The position numbers were made by a program, and so were the translations under genes. From the NCBI RefSeq assembly GCF_916618955.1, contig NZ_OU745390.1:5448001-5512000 (forward strand): DNA of 64,000 nt, read 5' to 3'. Source of the stretch: Pseudomonas sp. Marseille-Q3773 (GTDB lineage Bacteria > Pseudomonadota > Gammaproteobacteria > Pseudomonadales > Pseudomonadaceae). Positions 1 to 10,388 of the stretch are shown here, piece by piece. The number at the start of each line of letters is the position of its first letter. The stretch's first letter is position 1. The notes below the pieces were generated by a model. That model made no database searches. It was not told the DNA's origin and saw only the letters and a list, made by a program, of their open reading frames with translations.

Positions 1-296
1 GGCGGTTGTCGCTGCCCATCCTGGTGTTCGTCGTCACCCTGCTGGCGGTACCGCTGTCCCGGGTCAACCCGCGCCAGGGCCGCTTCCTCAAGCTGCTGCC
101 GGCAGTTCTTCTGTACATGGCCTATCTGACAATGCTGATTTCCGTACGCGGCGCCCTCGAGAAGGGCAAACTGCCAATCGCCCTGGGCATGTGGTGGGTC
201 CACGGCCTGTTCCTGCTGATCGGCCTGGGCCTGATGTACTGGGAGCCGCTGCGCCTCAAGCGCGCCGCGCGCCGTGCGGGGGTGGCCCATGGCTAA
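1..296 (+). CDS. lptF: LPS export permease LptF, C-terminal part (cut by window start)
   Basis: Only the last 97 or so residues are present, in frame from base 3 to the TAA at 294-296. LptF is one of the two inner-membrane permease subunits of the LptB2FG complex, which extracts lipopolysaccharide and passes it to LptC/LptA. The fragment shows two hydrophobic segments (LPILVFVVTLLAVPL near its start and a GLFLLIGLGLMYW stretch near its end) separated by an Arg-rich loop (SRVNPRQGR), as expected for the last membrane helices of this fold. Its stop overlaps the next gene by 8 bases, the usual lptF-lptG coupling, which supports the call as much as the fragment itself does. Confidence 0.9.
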   Translation, partial: RLSLPILVFVVTLLAVPLSRVNPRQGRFLKLLPAVLLYMAYLTMLISVRGALEKGKLPIALGMWWVHGLFLLIGLGLMYWEPLRLKRAARRAGVAHG

Positions 297-1350
297 GCTC
301 GACCGTTACATCGGCCAGAGCGTGCTGCTGGCCATTCTTGCTGTATTGGGGATCATCCTTGGCCTGGCCTCGCTGTTCGCCTTCATCGATGAGATGAGCG
401 ACCTGAGCGATACCTACACGGTGATGGAGGCGGGCAATTTCGTTTTGCTGACCGCCCCACGGCGCCTTTACGAAATGCTGCCGATGGCGGCCCTGATCGG
501 TTGCCTGATCGGGCTCGGTAGCCTGGCCAGCAGCAGCGAACTGACCATCATGCGTGCGGCCGGGGTCTCGATCGGCCGCATCGTCTGGGCAGTGATGAAG
601 CCGATGCTGGTGCTGATGCTGGTCGGCCTGCTGATCGGTGAATACGTGGCACCGGTAACCGAGAACAAAGCCCAGGCCGACCGTTCGTTGGCCCAGGGTG
701 GCGGTGAGGCGCAAAGCTCCAAGCGCGGCATGTGGCACCGCCAGGGTGACGAGTTCGTGCACATCAACGCGGTACAACCCAACGGTCTGCTGCTGGGCGT
801 GACCCGCTACCGCTTCGACAGCGAACGCAAGATCGTCACCTCAAGTTTCGCCCGTCGTGCTCAGTATCAGGACGACCACTGGCTGCTTGCCGACGTGCGC
901 ACCACCTTCTTCCGGGGCGACCATACCGAAGTGGTGAACACACCGCAGGAGCGCTGGGACGTTTCGCTCACCCCGCAGTTGCTCAATACGGTGATCCTGG
1001 CGCCTGAGTCGCTATCGATTACCGGCTTGTGGGATTACATCCACTACTTGTCCGACCAGGGCCTGAACAACGCCCGTTACTGGCTGGCGTTCTGGACCAA
1101 GGTGCTGCAACCGATGGTGACTGCTGCGCTGGTGCTGATGGCGATCTCCTTCATCTTCGGCCCGCTGCGCTCGGTGACCCTTGGCCAGCGCGTGTTCACC
1201 GGTGTGCTGGTGGGCTTCGTGTTCCGCATTGCCCAGGACCTGCTGGGGCCATCGAGCCAGGTGTTCGGCTTCCCACCGCTGTTGGCGGTGGTGATCCCGG
1301 CCGGCATCTGTGCGCTGGCAGGAATGTGGCTGTTGCGCCGGGCGGGGTAA
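289..1350 (+). CDS. lptG: LPS export permease LptG
   Basis: This 353-residue membrane protein is the partner of LptF in the LptB2FG lipopolysaccharide exporter. It begins MAKLDRYIGQSVL, typical of LptG, has hydrophobic helices near residues 10-35, 60-80 and 95-115, a long periplasmic jellyroll-like middle (roughly 130-265) and three further helices at the C-terminus (VTAALVLMAISFIFGPL, GVLVGFVFRIAQDLLG, LLAVVIPAGICALAGMWLL). The ATG at 289 is chosen because it overlaps the lptF stop and gives the usual family length; an upstream in-frame start at 274 would add five residues. A terminator hairpin follows the stop by 15 bases. Confidence 0.95.
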   Translation: MAKLDRYIGQSVLLAILAVLGIILGLASLFAFIDEMSDLSDTYTVMEAGNFVLLTAPRRLYEMLPMAALIGCLIGLGSLASSSELTIMRAAGVSIGRIVWAVMKPMLVLMLVGLLIGEYVAPVTENKAQADRSLAQGGGEAQSSKRGMWHRQGDEFVHINAVQPNGLLLGVTRYRFDSERKIVTSSFARRAQYQDDHWLLADVRTTFFRGDHTEVVNTPQERWDVSLTPQLLNTVILAPESLSITGLWDYIHYLSDQGLNNARYWLAFWTKVLQPMVTAALVLMAISFIFGPLRSVTLGQRVFTGVLVGFVFRIAQDLLGPSSQVFGFPPLLAVVIPAGICALAGMWLLRRAG

Positions 1351-1365
1351 TGGCCTGAACTGTAC

Positions 1366-1396
1366 AAAAAAGCCGACCTCAGGGTCGGCTTTTTGC
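1366..1396 (+). terminator. Rho-independent terminator after lptG
   Basis: An inverted repeat, AAAAAGCCGACC followed by GGTCGGCTTTTT with a three-base CTCA-like loop, ends in a run of five T. The A-run on the 5' side also allows it to work for the convergent RDD gene. Confidence 0.85.
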
Positions 1397-1416
1397 TGGC
1401 TGGCATTTGTGTTGGC

Positions 1417-1501
1417 TTCTTCGCGGGCGTGCCCGCTCCCACAGGTTCATCACAGTCCCCGGGCTTGTGAGGTTCCTGTGGGAGCGGGCGAGCCCGCGAA
1501 T
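1417..1501. repeat. Inverted pair of P. putida-type REP sequences
   Basis: Two copies of the short intergenic palindromic sequence (core CGCGGGCGTGCCCGCTCCCA) face each other at 1417-1445 and 1475-1501 in the gap between the convergent genes lptG and the RDD gene. Each copy can fold as a small hairpin and the pair can form a larger one. Confidence 0.85.
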
Positions 1502-1531
1502 AGGCCGGAAGCAGGCAATACAGGTCTCAGC

Positions 1532-2020
1532 TCATTTCTTCTGCTTCGGCACCCGCACCAGCTGGCTTTCCGAGTAGATGTCATGCCAGCCGCGCTTGCG
1601 CTTGTCGATCAACGCCCAGAAGAAACCCAGCCCCAGGCACAACCACGAGGCGATCGATACCACGAACCGCAACAGCGCCTGCCACAGGCTGATGGCCGTG
1701 CCGTCGGCATTCTGCACCCGCACCCCCCACACCTGCATGCCCAGGGTCTGCCCGCCATGGGTCCAGAACTTGGCAAAGAAGCCGAACAGGGCAAACAGCA
1801 GTACCGTCGACAGCAGCGGGTCGCCATCCAGCGCGCCGGCCTCGGTCAGCTCGCGCATGCGTGCTTCGCCAATGATCGCCATCTGGATCATCTTGTAGGC
1901 GCCAGCGGTCACGATCAGCAGCGCCGTGCACAGCAAAAAGTCGTAGAACATCGCCGCCAGGCGTCGGCCCAGGCCGACCGGCGGAAAATCCCCTTGGGGT
2001 ACGAGCTGAGGCTTGGACAT
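1532..2020 (-). CDS. RDD-family inner membrane protein
   Basis: This 162-residue protein has the RDD-family layout. An N-terminal segment with the Arg of the signature (GLGRRLAAMFYDFLL, residues 16-30) enters a first membrane helix. A second helix follows near 85-100, then the GQTLGMQVWGVRV motif after it, and a last helix near 125-145 ending in ALIDKRKRGWHDIYS, where the final Asp pair of the family sits. RDD proteins have been linked to ion transport, but the role here is unknown. GGAG lies 8 bases before the ATG. The gene reads away from the cold-shock gene on the same strand, but a strong terminator between them suggests separate transcription. Confidence 0.85.
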   Translation of the reverse strand: MSKPQLVPQGDFPPVGLGRRLAAMFYDFLLCTALLIVTAGAYKMIQMAIIGEARMRELTEAGALDGDPLLSTVLLFALFGFFAKFWTHGGQTLGMQVWGVRVQNADGTAISLWQALLRFVVSIASWLCLGLGFFWALIDKRKRGWHDIYSESQLVRVPKQKK

Positions 2021-2060
2021 GCAGGGCGGCTCCAGAAAACGAAGCGGCTATTCTACGGGC

Positions 2061-2095
2061 AAAAAAAAGCCCCTGCACTTGGCAGGGGCTTTTTT
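2061..2095 (-). terminator. Rho-independent terminator of the cold-shock gene
   Basis: A perfect stem AAGCCCCTGC / GCAGGGGCTT with a short loop is flanked by A8 on one side and T6 on the other, so it can end transcription in either direction. It lies 17 bases downstream of the cold-shock stop on the minus strand. Confidence 0.9.
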
Positions 2096-2111
2096 CGAAG
2101 TCGGGTTCGGC

Positions 2112-2324
2112 TTAGCCGGCAACCTGAACCTTGTCAGCTTGCATGCCTTTCTGGCCCTGAACTGCTTCGAAGGTTACTTTCTGGCCTTCTTTCAGGCTCT
2201 TGAAGCCGTTGCCTTCGATAGCGCGGAAGTGCACGAACAGATCCGGACCGCTTTCTGGGGTGATGAAGCCGTAACCTTTTTCGTCATTGAACCACTTGAC
2301 GGTACCGTTCTGACGCTCAGCCAT
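2112..2324 (-). CDS. Cold-shock domain protein (CspA/CapB family)
   Basis: This 70-residue, single-domain nucleic-acid chaperone binds single-stranded RNA and DNA and melts secondary structure. Both RNA-binding motifs are intact: RNP1 as KGYGFI (residues 16-21) and RNP2 as DLFVHF, with the TVKWFN start of the OB fold. The real start is the ATG at 2324, preceded by AGGA 8 bases upstream; a longer reading frame from 2387 adds 21 unrelated residues. The 358-base gap upstream with several palindromes fits the long structured leaders common to cold-shock genes. Which of the several Pseudomonas Csp paralogues this is cannot be told from the window. Confidence 0.95.
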   Translation of the reverse strand: MAERQNGTVKWFNDEKGYGFITPESGPDLFVHFRAIEGNGFKSLKEGQKVTFEAVQGQKGMQADKVQVAG

Positions 2325-2682
2325 TGTCTTATTTCCTATGAAGCTTGAATTTTGATGACAGTTTCTTTTGCAATAAATTGGCAGCAAAAGATTACTGGGC
2401 TGGGTTGCAGGAAAGTAAGAGACGTCAAACGGGTTGTAGCAGATTGCGGCTACTGGCCCAGGTCACGAACTGTTGCGACCCATGCAAACACAGTGCAGTG
2501 ACTCTACGCCAACTCCCGAGCGAAAAACAAGCCCTTGGTCGTCTGGAAAATCGGCCGTCTGCCGATAACCGACCGGTTTGTCGGAAACGGCATGGCGCCT
2601 GGCCTGGCGCCATGTTCAAAAGTTATTAAACAGGTTCGAAAACGAATAAGACGAACCGGCTCGCACGCTTCACAAAGCGGTT
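2325..2682. other. 358-base intergenic region with two palindromes
   Basis: No gene is seen. It contains the upstream region of the cold-shock gene and the region downstream of gcvT. A perfect 9-base inverted repeat CATGGCGCC / GGCGCCATG with a 6-base spacer lies at 2591-2614. An imperfect one (CCGATAACCG / CGGTTTGTCGG) lies at about 2559-2582. Their role is unknown; they could be part of a structured leader or a protein-binding site. Confidence 0.6.
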
Positions 2683-3804
2683 TCAACCCCGATAGTAACG
2701 CTGCGTCACAAAAGGCATTTTGCTGACTTTAAGGGCGACCTTCTTGCCACGCACCATGGCAAACAGCGCTGTGTCGATTGCTGCCTGTTCGCTGTCGATA
2801 TAACCCATCGCCACAGGTGCGTTGAGAGACGGGCCAAAGCCACCACTGCAGACTTTACCGACCGGTTTGTCGTTGGCATCGACAATATCAGCGCCCTCGC
2901 GTACCGGCGTACGCTCCTGCGGCAACAGGCCTACGCGTTTACGCTCTACGCCGTCGCGCTGCTGGGCGAAGATGGCGTCGGCGCCGGGGAAGCCGCCGGC
3001 ACGCGCGCCATCGGCACGGCGTACCTTGGAAATGGCCCACAGCAGGCTGGCTTCGACCGGAGTGGTTTCGCTGTTCATGTCGTGGCCGTACAGGCACAGG
3101 CCAGCTTCCAGGCGCAACGAGTCGCGCGCGCCCAGGCCGATCGGCTGCACTTGCGGCTCGGCCAGCAGGCGGCGAGCCAAGGCTTCGGCGGCGTGTGCCG
3201 GAACCGAAATCTCGTAGCCGTCTTCGCCGGTGTAACCCGAGCGGCTGACGTAGCAGTCTTCACCCAGCAACTTTACTGCGCGGAACTGCATGAAGGTCAT
3301 GCTGGCGACTTCCGGGGCTAGGCGCGCCAGCACCTCGACTGCGGCCGGGCCTTGCAGGGCCAGCAGGGCGCGCTCCTCGAACAGCGCTTGCACTTCGCAG
3401 CGGCCACCGATACGCGCTTGCAGGTGGGCCAGGTCCTGGTCCTTGCAGGCCGCGTTGACGACCAGGAACAGCGTTTCGTCGCCCAGGTTGGCGACCATCA
3501 GGTCGTCGAGGATGCCACCCTGCTCATTGGTGAACATGGCATAGCGCTGCATGCCCACCGGCAGGTCGATGATGTCCACCGGCACCAGGCTTTCCAGGGC
3601 CTTGGCGGCGTCGCTGCCGCGCAGGGTGATCTGGCCCATGTGCGAGACATCGAACAGGCCGGCCTGCTCGCGGGTGTGCAGGTGTTCCTTGAGCACGCCC
3701 AGCGGGTACTGCACCGGCATGTCGTAGCCGGCGAACGGCACCATGCGCGCACCCAGTTCCAGGTGCAAAGCGTGCAGCGGGGTCTTGAGCAGTGTTTCGG
3801 ACAT
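2683..3804 (-). CDS. gcvT: Glycine cleavage system T protein (aminomethyltransferase)
   Basis: The 373-residue T protein takes the aminomethyl group from lipoylated H protein, releases ammonia and passes the one-carbon unit to tetrahydrofolate. It starts with the family hallmark [30 protein letters not shown] segment (residues 8-33) and contains the folate-binding DVSHMGQ motif near residue 53. The [12 protein letters not shown] motif near 192-203 and the C-terminal [14 protein letters not shown] barrel are also present. AAGGAG precedes the ATG. It is the last gene of the gcvH-gcvP-sdaA-gcvT operon, 27 bases after sdaA. Confidence 0.97.
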   Translation of the reverse strand: MSETLLKTPLHALHLELGARMVPFAGYDMPVQYPLGVLKEHLHTREQAGLFDVSHMGQITLRGSDAAKALESLVPVDIIDLPVGMQRYAMFTNEQGGILDDLMVANLGDETLFLVVNAACKDQDLAHLQARIGGRCEVQALFEERALLALQGPAAVEVLARLAPEVASMTFMQFRAVKLLGEDCYVSRSGYTGEDGYEISVPAHAAEALARRLLAEPQVQPIGLGARDSLRLEAGLCLYGHDMNSETTPVEASLLWAISKVRRADGARAGGFPGADAIFAQQRDGVERKRVGLLPQERTPVREGADIVDANDKPVGKVCSGGFGPSLNAPVAMGYIDSEQAAIDTALFAMVRGKKVALKVSKMPFVTQRYYRG

Positions 3805-3831
3805 CGGTGACTCCTTGCTGTAGTTGTCGGG

Positions 3832-5208
<1,377 letters not shown>

Positions 5209-5227
5209 GCTGGGTCCTCCTGAAGAT

Positions 5228-5252
5228 GCTGGGGCCGCAAAGCGGCCCCAGC
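5228..5252 (-). other. Intercistronic hairpin between gcvP and sdaA
   Basis: A perfect 11-base stem GCTGGGGCCGC / GCGGCCCCAGC with an AAA loop fills part of the 60-base gap. No T-run follows on the minus strand, so it is more likely an mRNA-stabilising or partial-attenuation structure than a full terminator. Confidence 0.7.
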
Positions 5253-5268
5253 GTTGCTACAAGCCGCC

Positions 5269-8124
5269 TCAGGCGTCCTGATAGCTCTCGATCGACGGGC
5301 AGGCGCAAACCAGGTTGCGGTCGCCGAACACGTTGTCGACCCGGCCGACCGGCGGCCAGTACTTGCCTTCCACCAGGCTCGGCAGCGGGTACACCGCCTG
5401 CTCGCGGCTGTAGCCGTGGGTCCATTCGCCAACCAGCTCGGCCGCCGTGTGCGGCGCGTTCTTCAGCGGGTTGTCGTCCTTGTCCAGGCTGCCGTTCTCG
5501 ACCGCGCGGATTTCTTCGCGGATCTGGATCATCGCGTCGCAGAAGCGGTCCAGTTCTTCCTTGGACTCGCTTTCGGTCGGTTCGATCATCAACGTGCCGG
5601 CCACCGGGAAGGACATGGTCGGGGCGTGGAAGCCGAAGTCGATCAGGCGCTTGGCCACATCGTCGACGCTGATGCCGCTGGTGTCCTTCAGCGGGCGCAG
5701 GTCGAGGATGCACTCGTGAGCCACCAGGCCATTGCCGCCGGTGTACAGAACAGGATAGTGCTCTTCCAGGCGGCGAGCGATGTAGTTGGCGTTGAGGATC
5801 GCCATCTGCGAGGCACGCTTGAGGCCGGCACCGCCCATCATGCGAATGTACATCCAGGTGATAGGCAGGATGCTGGCACTGCCGAACGGTGCGGCACAAA
5901 CCGCGCCCTCGGTGTTTTCCAGCTGCGCGTGGCCGGGCAGGAACGGTGCCAGGTGCGACTTGACGCCGATCGGGCCGACGCCCGGGCCACCGCCACCGTG
6001 CGGAATGCAGAAGGTCTTGTGCAGGTTCAGGTGGGACACGTCGCCGCCGAACTTGCCCGGGGCGCACAGGCCGACCATGGCGTTCATGTTGGCACCGTCG
6101 ATGTACACCTGGCCGCCATTGTCGTGGATGATCGCGCAGATTTCGCCGATCGCCTCCTCGAACACGCCGTGGGTCGACGGGTAGGTGATCATGATCGCGG
6201 CCAGGCGCTCGCGGTGTTCGATGGCCTTGGCGCGCAGGTCCTCGACATCGACGTTGCCGCGGGCGTCACAGGCGGTGACCACTACGCGCATACCGGCCAT
6301 GTGCGCAGTGGCCGGGTTGGTGCCGTGGGCCGACGACGGAATCAGGCAGATGTCGCGGTGGCCTTCGCCACGGCTGCGGTGGTAGGCGCGGATGGCCAGC
6401 AGGCCTGCATACTCGCCCTGGGAGCCGGCGTTGGGCTGCAGCGACACGGCGTCATAACCGGTGGCGGCGCACAGCATGGCCTCCAGTTCGCTGGTCATCT
6501 GCAGGTAGCCCTGGCTCTGCTCGGCCGGGGCGAACGGGTGCAAGTTGCCGAACTCGGCCCAGGTGACCGGGATCATTTCGCTGGCGGCGTTGAGTTTCAT
6601 GGTGCACGAGCCCAGCGGGATCATGCTGCGGTCCAGCGCCAGGTCCTTGTCGGCCAGGCGGCGCAGGTAACGCATCAGCTCGGTTTCGCTGTGGTAGCGG
6701 TTGAACACCGGGTGCTGGAGGATGGCTGACTGGCGCAGCAGCGCGGCAGGCAGCAACGAGCCGGCGCTGCTGGCCAGGGCGTTGAAGTCTGGCTGCGCCT
6801 GGTCGCCACCGAGCAGCTGCCACAGGGCCTCGACATCGGCCTGGCTGCTGGTTTCGTCAAGCGACAGGCCGAGGTGCTCGGCGTCGATCTGGCGCAGGTT
6901 GATGCCTTGGCCGCGGGCCTGTTCATGCAGGCGGGCGGTGGCGTTGCCGGTGGCCAGGGTCAGGGTATCGAAGGCGCTGCTGCCGATTACCTGAAGGCCC
7001 AGTGCCTTCAGGCCAGCGGCGAGGATTGCGGTCAGCGCATGGGTGCGTTCGGCGATGCGCTTGAGGCCGGCCGGGCCGTGGTACACGGCGAACATGCTGG
7101 CGATGTTGGCCAGCAGCACCTGGGCGGTGCAGATGTTGCTGGTGGCCTTCTCGCGGCGGATATGCTGCTCGCGGGTCTGCATGGCCAGGCGCAGGGCGGT
7201 CTTGCCGAAGCGGTCGATCGATACGCCGACCAGGCGGCCCGGCATGTCGCGCTTGAACGCATCGCGGGTGGCGAAGTAGGCCGCATGCGGGCCGCCGAAG
7301 CCCAATGGCACGCCGAAGCGCTGGGCGCTGCCGATGGCCACGTCGGCGTCGAACTCGCCCGGCGGGGTCAGCAGGGTCAGGGCCAGCAGATCGGCGGCCA
7401 CGGCGACCAGGGCATTGGCCGCGTGGAAGCGCTGCACCACCTCGCGGTAGTCGAACACTTCACCATTGCTGGCCGGGTATTGCAGCAGGGCGCCGAAGAA
7501 CGCGCTGACATCATCCAGTTCGCGCTCGTCGCCGACCACGATCTCGATACCCAGCGGCTCGGCACGGGTGCGCAGCACGTCGAGGGTTTGCGGGTGGCAG
7601 TGCACCGAGGCGAAGAAGGCATGGCTGGCCTTGTTCTTCGACAGGCGCTTGCAGAACGTCATGGCCTCGGCCGCGGCGGTGGCTTCGTCGAGCAGCGAGG
7701 CGTTGGCGATCGGCAGGCCGGTGAGGTCGCTGATCAGGGTCTGGAAGTTCAGCAGCGCTTCCAGGCGGCCCTGGGAGATTTCTGGCTGGTAGGGGGTGTA
7801 GGCGGTGTACCAGGCCGGGTTTTCCAGCAGGTTGCGCAGGATTGGCGCCGGCGTGTGGGTGTTGTAGTAGCCCTGGCCGATGTAGCTTTTGAACAGCTGG
7901 TTCTTGCCGGCGATGGCCTTGAGCGCGGCAAGCGCGTCGGCTTCGCTCTGGCCGTCGTGCGCGCCCAGCACGCTGGTGCCCTTGATGCTGTCAGGGATGA
8001 CCGCGTCGGTCATGGCTTCCAACGAGTCGAAGCCGAGGGTAGCCAGCATGGCCTGTTCGTCAGCGGTGCGCGGACCTATGTGGCGGGCGATGAATTCGTT
8101 GGCGGTGCCGAGGTTGATGGTCAT
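5269..8124 (-). CDS. gcvP: Glycine dehydrogenase (decarboxylating), P protein
   Basis: The 951-residue pyridoxal-phosphate enzyme decarboxylates glycine and loads the aminomethyl group onto the lipoyl arm of GcvH. It is the fused homodimeric form, with the N-terminal half starting at FIARHIGP and the C-terminal half carrying the cofactor site. The Schiff-base lysine lies in [16 protein letters not shown], and the Gly-rich phosphate-binding stretch follows. [10 protein letters not shown] and SAHGTNPA motifs are present. Length matches the family. The start is 10 bases after the gcvH stop, so the two are certainly co-transcribed. Confidence 0.98.
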   Translation of the reverse strand: MTINLGTANEFIARHIGPRTADEQAMLATLGFDSLEAMTDAVIPDSIKGTSVLGAHDGQSEADALAALKAIAGKNQLFKSYIGQGYYNTHTPAPILRNLLENPAWYTAYTPYQPEISQGRLEALLNFQTLISDLTGLPIANASLLDEATAAAEAMTFCKRLSKNKASHAFFASVHCHPQTLDVLRTRAEPLGIEIVVGDERELDDVSAFFGALLQYPASNGEVFDYREVVQRFHAANALVAVAADLLALTLLTPPGEFDADVAIGSAQRFGVPLGFGGPHAAYFATRDAFKRDMPGRLVGVSIDRFGKTALRLAMQTREQHIRREKATSNICTAQVLLANIASMFAVYHGPAGLKRIAERTHALTAILAAGLKALGLQVIGSSAFDTLTLATGNATARLHEQARGQGINLRQIDAEHLGLSLDETSSQADVEALWQLLGGDQAQPDFNALASSAGSLLPAALLRQSAILQHPVFNRYHSETELMRYLRRLADKDLALDRSMIPLGSCTMKLNAASEMIPVTWAEFGNLHPFAPAEQSQGYLQMTSELEAMLCAATGYDAVSLQPNAGSQGEYAGLLAIRAYHRSRGEGHRDICLIPSSAHGTNPATAHMAGMRVVVTACDARGNVDVEDLRAKAIEHRERLAAIMITYPSTHGVFEEAIGEICAIIHDNGGQVYIDGANMNAMVGLCAPGKFGGDVSHLNLHKTFCIPHGGGGPGVGPIGVKSHLAPFLPGHAQLENTEGAVCAAPFGSASILPITWMYIRMMGGAGLKRASQMAILNANYIARRLEEHYPVLYTGGNGLVAHECILDLRPLKDTSGISVDDVAKRLIDFGFHAPTMSFPVAGTLMIEPTESESKEELDRFCDAMIQIREEIRAVENGSLDKDDNPLKNAPHTAAELVGEWTHGYSREQAVYPLPSLVEGKYWPPVGRVDNVFGDRNLVCACPSIESYQDA

Positions 8125-8134
8125 GGCGGGTTCC

Positions 8135-8518
8135 TCAGGCGTCGTCGTTGGCTTTGATCAGGCGGTCGTAGGCATCCTGGTCGAGCAGGGCGGAGACGGC
8201 GCTGGCATCGGCGGGAATGAAGCGGAAGAACCAGCCTTCACCCAGCGGGTCTTCGTTGACCAGCTCCGGGCTGTCTGCGAGCTGGTCGTTGACCTGCACC
8301 ACTTCACCGGTCAGCGGCATGTACACGCCGCTGGCGGCCTTGACCGACTCGACGGTGGACGCTTCGCTGCCTTTCTCATACTGCTGCAACTCTGGCAGTT
8401 GCACGAAAACCACATCGCCAAGGGCGTTCTGGGCGTAGGCGGTAATGCCCACGGTGACGCTGCCATCGGCTTCGATGCGCAGCCATTCGTGGTCTTCAGT
8501 GAAACGCAACTCGCTCAT
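8135..8518 (-). CDS. gcvH: Glycine cleavage system H protein
   Basis: The 127-residue lipoyl carrier shuttles the aminomethyl intermediate between the P, T and L proteins. The lipoylated lysine lies in [10 protein letters not shown] (near residue 64), within the beta-sandwich hairpin, and the start [13 protein letters not shown] is typical. It is the first gene of the operon. The sigma-54 type promoter lies about 70 bases upstream, leaving a leader of some 55 bases with no glycine riboswitch-like structure that I can see. Confidence 0.98.
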   Translation of the reverse strand: MSELRFTEDHEWLRIEADGSVTVGITAYAQNALGDVVFVQLPELQQYEKGSEASTVESVKAASGVYMPLTGEVVQVNDQLADSPELVNEDPLGEGWFFRFIPADASAVSALLDQDAYDRLIKANDDA

Positions 8519-8584
8519 GGGGAATCCTCGGGAAGCAGGGGCGTTGGGCGCGGTGGCTCCGCGCTCTTGGGTTGGGATTCCCTT

Positions 8585-8600
8585 AGCAATAATGCGGCCA
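8585..8600 (-). promoter_or_regulatory. Sigma-54 type -24/-12 promoter of gcvH
   Basis: Read on the minus strand the sequence is TGGCCGCATTATTGCT. It has GG and GC at exactly the spacing of the RpoN consensus TGGCACG-N4-TTGCW and keeps TGGC and TTGC. Transcription would start near 8573. The neighbouring enhancer-binding protein gene supports the call. Confidence 0.72.
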
Positions 8601-8663
8601 ATCTTGAAAATTGGTTATTAATCAATGAATTAGGTAGTCATTGGAGGCGGTGCGTCCTTTGCG

Positions 8664-8681
8664 TGGAATGGAAACGCTACA
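8664..8681 (-). promoter_or_regulatory. Candidate GcsR upstream activating site 1
   Basis: Minus-strand reading TGTAGCG-TTTC-CATTCCA. It matches 11 of 14 fixed positions of the P. aeruginosa GcsR site as I remember it (TGTAACG-N4-CGTTCCG). Centred about 100 bases before the predicted start, a normal enhancer distance. Confidence 0.5.
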
Positions 8682-8698
8682 GCACGTGTTGGAAGTAA

Positions 8699-8721
8699 AA
8701 GGGTTTGAGGATCAAACCCTT
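8699..8721 (-). terminator. Hairpin after the hydrolase remnant
   Basis: A perfect 10-base stem AAGGGTTTGA / TCAAACCCTT with a 3-base loop. On the minus strand it continues into a short T-run, so it could terminate transcription coming from the hydrolase remnant before it enters the gcv promoter. Confidence 0.5.
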
Positions 8722-8745
8722 GCACAGCCGCACCTCGACTACCGG

Positions 8746-8782
8746 TGTATCGATATGCGTACGCTGTAATGAAATCAATACA
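8746..8782 (-). promoter_or_regulatory. Candidate distal GcsR sites (tandem)
   Basis: TGTAATG-AAAT-CAATACA at 8765-8782 is a near-symmetric 7-4-7 inverted repeat of the same architecture as site 1. A weaker TGTATCG-N4 element lies at 8746-8763, directly next to it. Tandem sites would fit an enhancer-binding protein. Individual matches are poor (about 9 of 14). Confidence 0.35.
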
Positions 8783-9290
8783 TCATTGACTGCACGTGAC
8801 CAAGTTCTTTAGTGCTGGCTGCTCCAGCAGCCACTGCGCTATGGCCTTGCTTCCTTCTGCACCCGGATGCAGATGGTCGCCCGAGTCGTAGCTGCCAAGC
8901 AGCCGCCCTGGGTGCTGCGGATCACGTACAAGTGCATCGATATCGAGCACGGCGTCAAAACCACTTTCTTCGCGGATCCAGCGATTCAGACGCTGGCGTA
9001 GGCATTCCTTCTCTGGTTGATGGAACGCAGCGAATGGCGTGCCGGCGAACGCGCCTTCGAACGGGCTCAGGGTCATGCCGAGCAGGCGGATTCCCCGTGC
9101 ATGGGCCGCCTCGATCAGCCAGGTGTAGGCGTCGATCAGGGCTTCGTAGCTTGGCAGGCAAGATCCTGGGTCTACCACCGAGTCTGCCCAGCCCAGGTCA
9201 TTCAATCCCACCTGAACGACCGCCAGCGTAACCCCGGGCTGGCGCAGCACATCGCGCTCGAAACGGCCCAGTACAGCCCTGGAGGCAAGG
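8783..9290 (-). pseudogene. SGNH/GDSL hydrolase, C-terminal remnant
   Basis: About 169 codons resemble the C-terminal two thirds of SGNH-fold esterases. Block III is present as VQVGLNDLG (the Asn), and the catalytic Asp-His block V as SGDHLHPGAEGSKAI near the end. Block I with the nucleophilic GDS serine and block II are missing. Homology fades at LASRAVLGRFERDV, just where the ribosome site and ATG of the opposite-strand monooxygenase gene begin. The reading frame stays open to 9442, but that part is antisense to the monooxygenase and does not look like hydrolase. A functional enzyme is unlikely. An ancestral deletion joining the two genes is the simplest explanation (inference). Confidence 0.7.
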
Positions 9291-10371
9291 ATGCAATCGG
9301 AATCTACAGTGTTGGCGATGTGACCCGCGACCCCAGCACCAGTCGTTCCCCGAGCGAGGCCGAAAGGCTGCAGGCCATGGTCCGCATCGCCCTCAAGGCC
9401 GAGGAAATCGGCCTCGACGTGTTCGCGACAGGAGAGCACCATAACCCGCCATTCGTGACGTCGTCGCCCACGACGCTGCTGGCCTTCATTGCCGCGCAGA
9501 CTTCACGGCTGATCCTTTCCACCTCGACCACGCTGATCACCACCAACGACCCGGTGCGCCTGGCCGAGGAATATGCCGTGCTGCAGCATCTCTCGGGCGG
9601 GCGCATGGACCTGATGCTGGGGCGCGGCAACACGGCGCAGGTCTACCCCTGGTTCGACAAGGAGATCATGCAGGCGCTGCCGCTGGCGCTGGAGAACTAC
9701 GACCTGCTGCACCGGCTCTGGCGAGAGGAAGAGTTCGACTGGGAAGGGCGTTTTCGCGCACCGCTTCGTCAATTCACGTCCATTCCGCGCCCACTGGATG
9801 GGCTGCCGCCGTTCGTCTGGCATGGTTCGATTCGCACACCGGAAATCGCTGAACAGGCGGCGCGCTACGTGGACGGCTTTTTTGCCAGCCATATCCTCTG
9901 GCCAAAAGGCCATTTCCAACGGCTGGTTGCGTTCTACCGCTCGCGCTACGCCTACTACGGCCACGGCACCGAGCAGGACGCTATCGTCGGCCTTGGGGGC
10001 ATATCTTCGTCAACCGTCAGTCCCAGGTCGCACGCGAGCGTTTCCGTCCGTTCTTCGACAACGCACCGGTGTATGGCCACGGTCCATGGCTGGAAGAGTT
10101 CATGGAACAGACGCCACTATCGGTCGGCAGCCCTCAGGAGATCATCGACAAGACCTTGACTTTCCGCGAGCAGTTCGGCGATTACCAACGGCAACTGTTC
10201 CTGTTCGACCATGCCGGTATTCCATTGCCCGAGGTGCTGGACATGCTCGAGCTTTTCGGTAGCGAGATCCTTCCGGTGCTGCGCCGTGAAACAGCCAGGG
10301 CGCGTGACTCCAGAGCAGCCCCGGCGCCGACTCATGCGCGGCGCCTGGCAAGCACGGCCGCGCTCCAGTAG
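9291..10371 (+). pseudogene. Luciferase-like (LLM class) flavin monooxygenase with two frameshifts
   Basis: The gene would encode about 360 residues of a CE1758-type bacterial-luciferase-like oxidoreductase (FMNH2-dependent TIM barrel). GLDVFATGEHHNPPF, TTLITTNDPVRLAEEYA, GGRMDLMLGRGNT and PPFVWHGSIRTPEIAEQAA are all recognisable. GGAGG at 9281-9285 precedes ATG 9291, but the frame breaks after two codons: ATGCAATCGGA reads correctly as the family start MQFGI only if one T is restored at 9297. A second break follows at the G5 run 9995-9999: restoring one G joins IVGLGG to HIFVNRQSQVARERF and the rest (GHGPWLEEF, PLSVGSPQEII). Both lesions are one-base losses. Either the gene is dead or the assembly has indel errors here. 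Confidence 0.8.
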
Positions 10372-10388
10372 GGCCGATGTTCGTTCAC

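Noticed and set aside
8519..8600. Glycine riboswitch before gcvH
   Set aside because: The leader is only about 55 bases with no tandem aptamer-like fold; sigma-54 control explains glycine response better.
9017..9290. N-terminal extension of the monooxygenase frame up to 9017
   Set aside because: This part is antisense to the hydrolase remnant, and the family start coincides with ATG 9291 once one base is restored.
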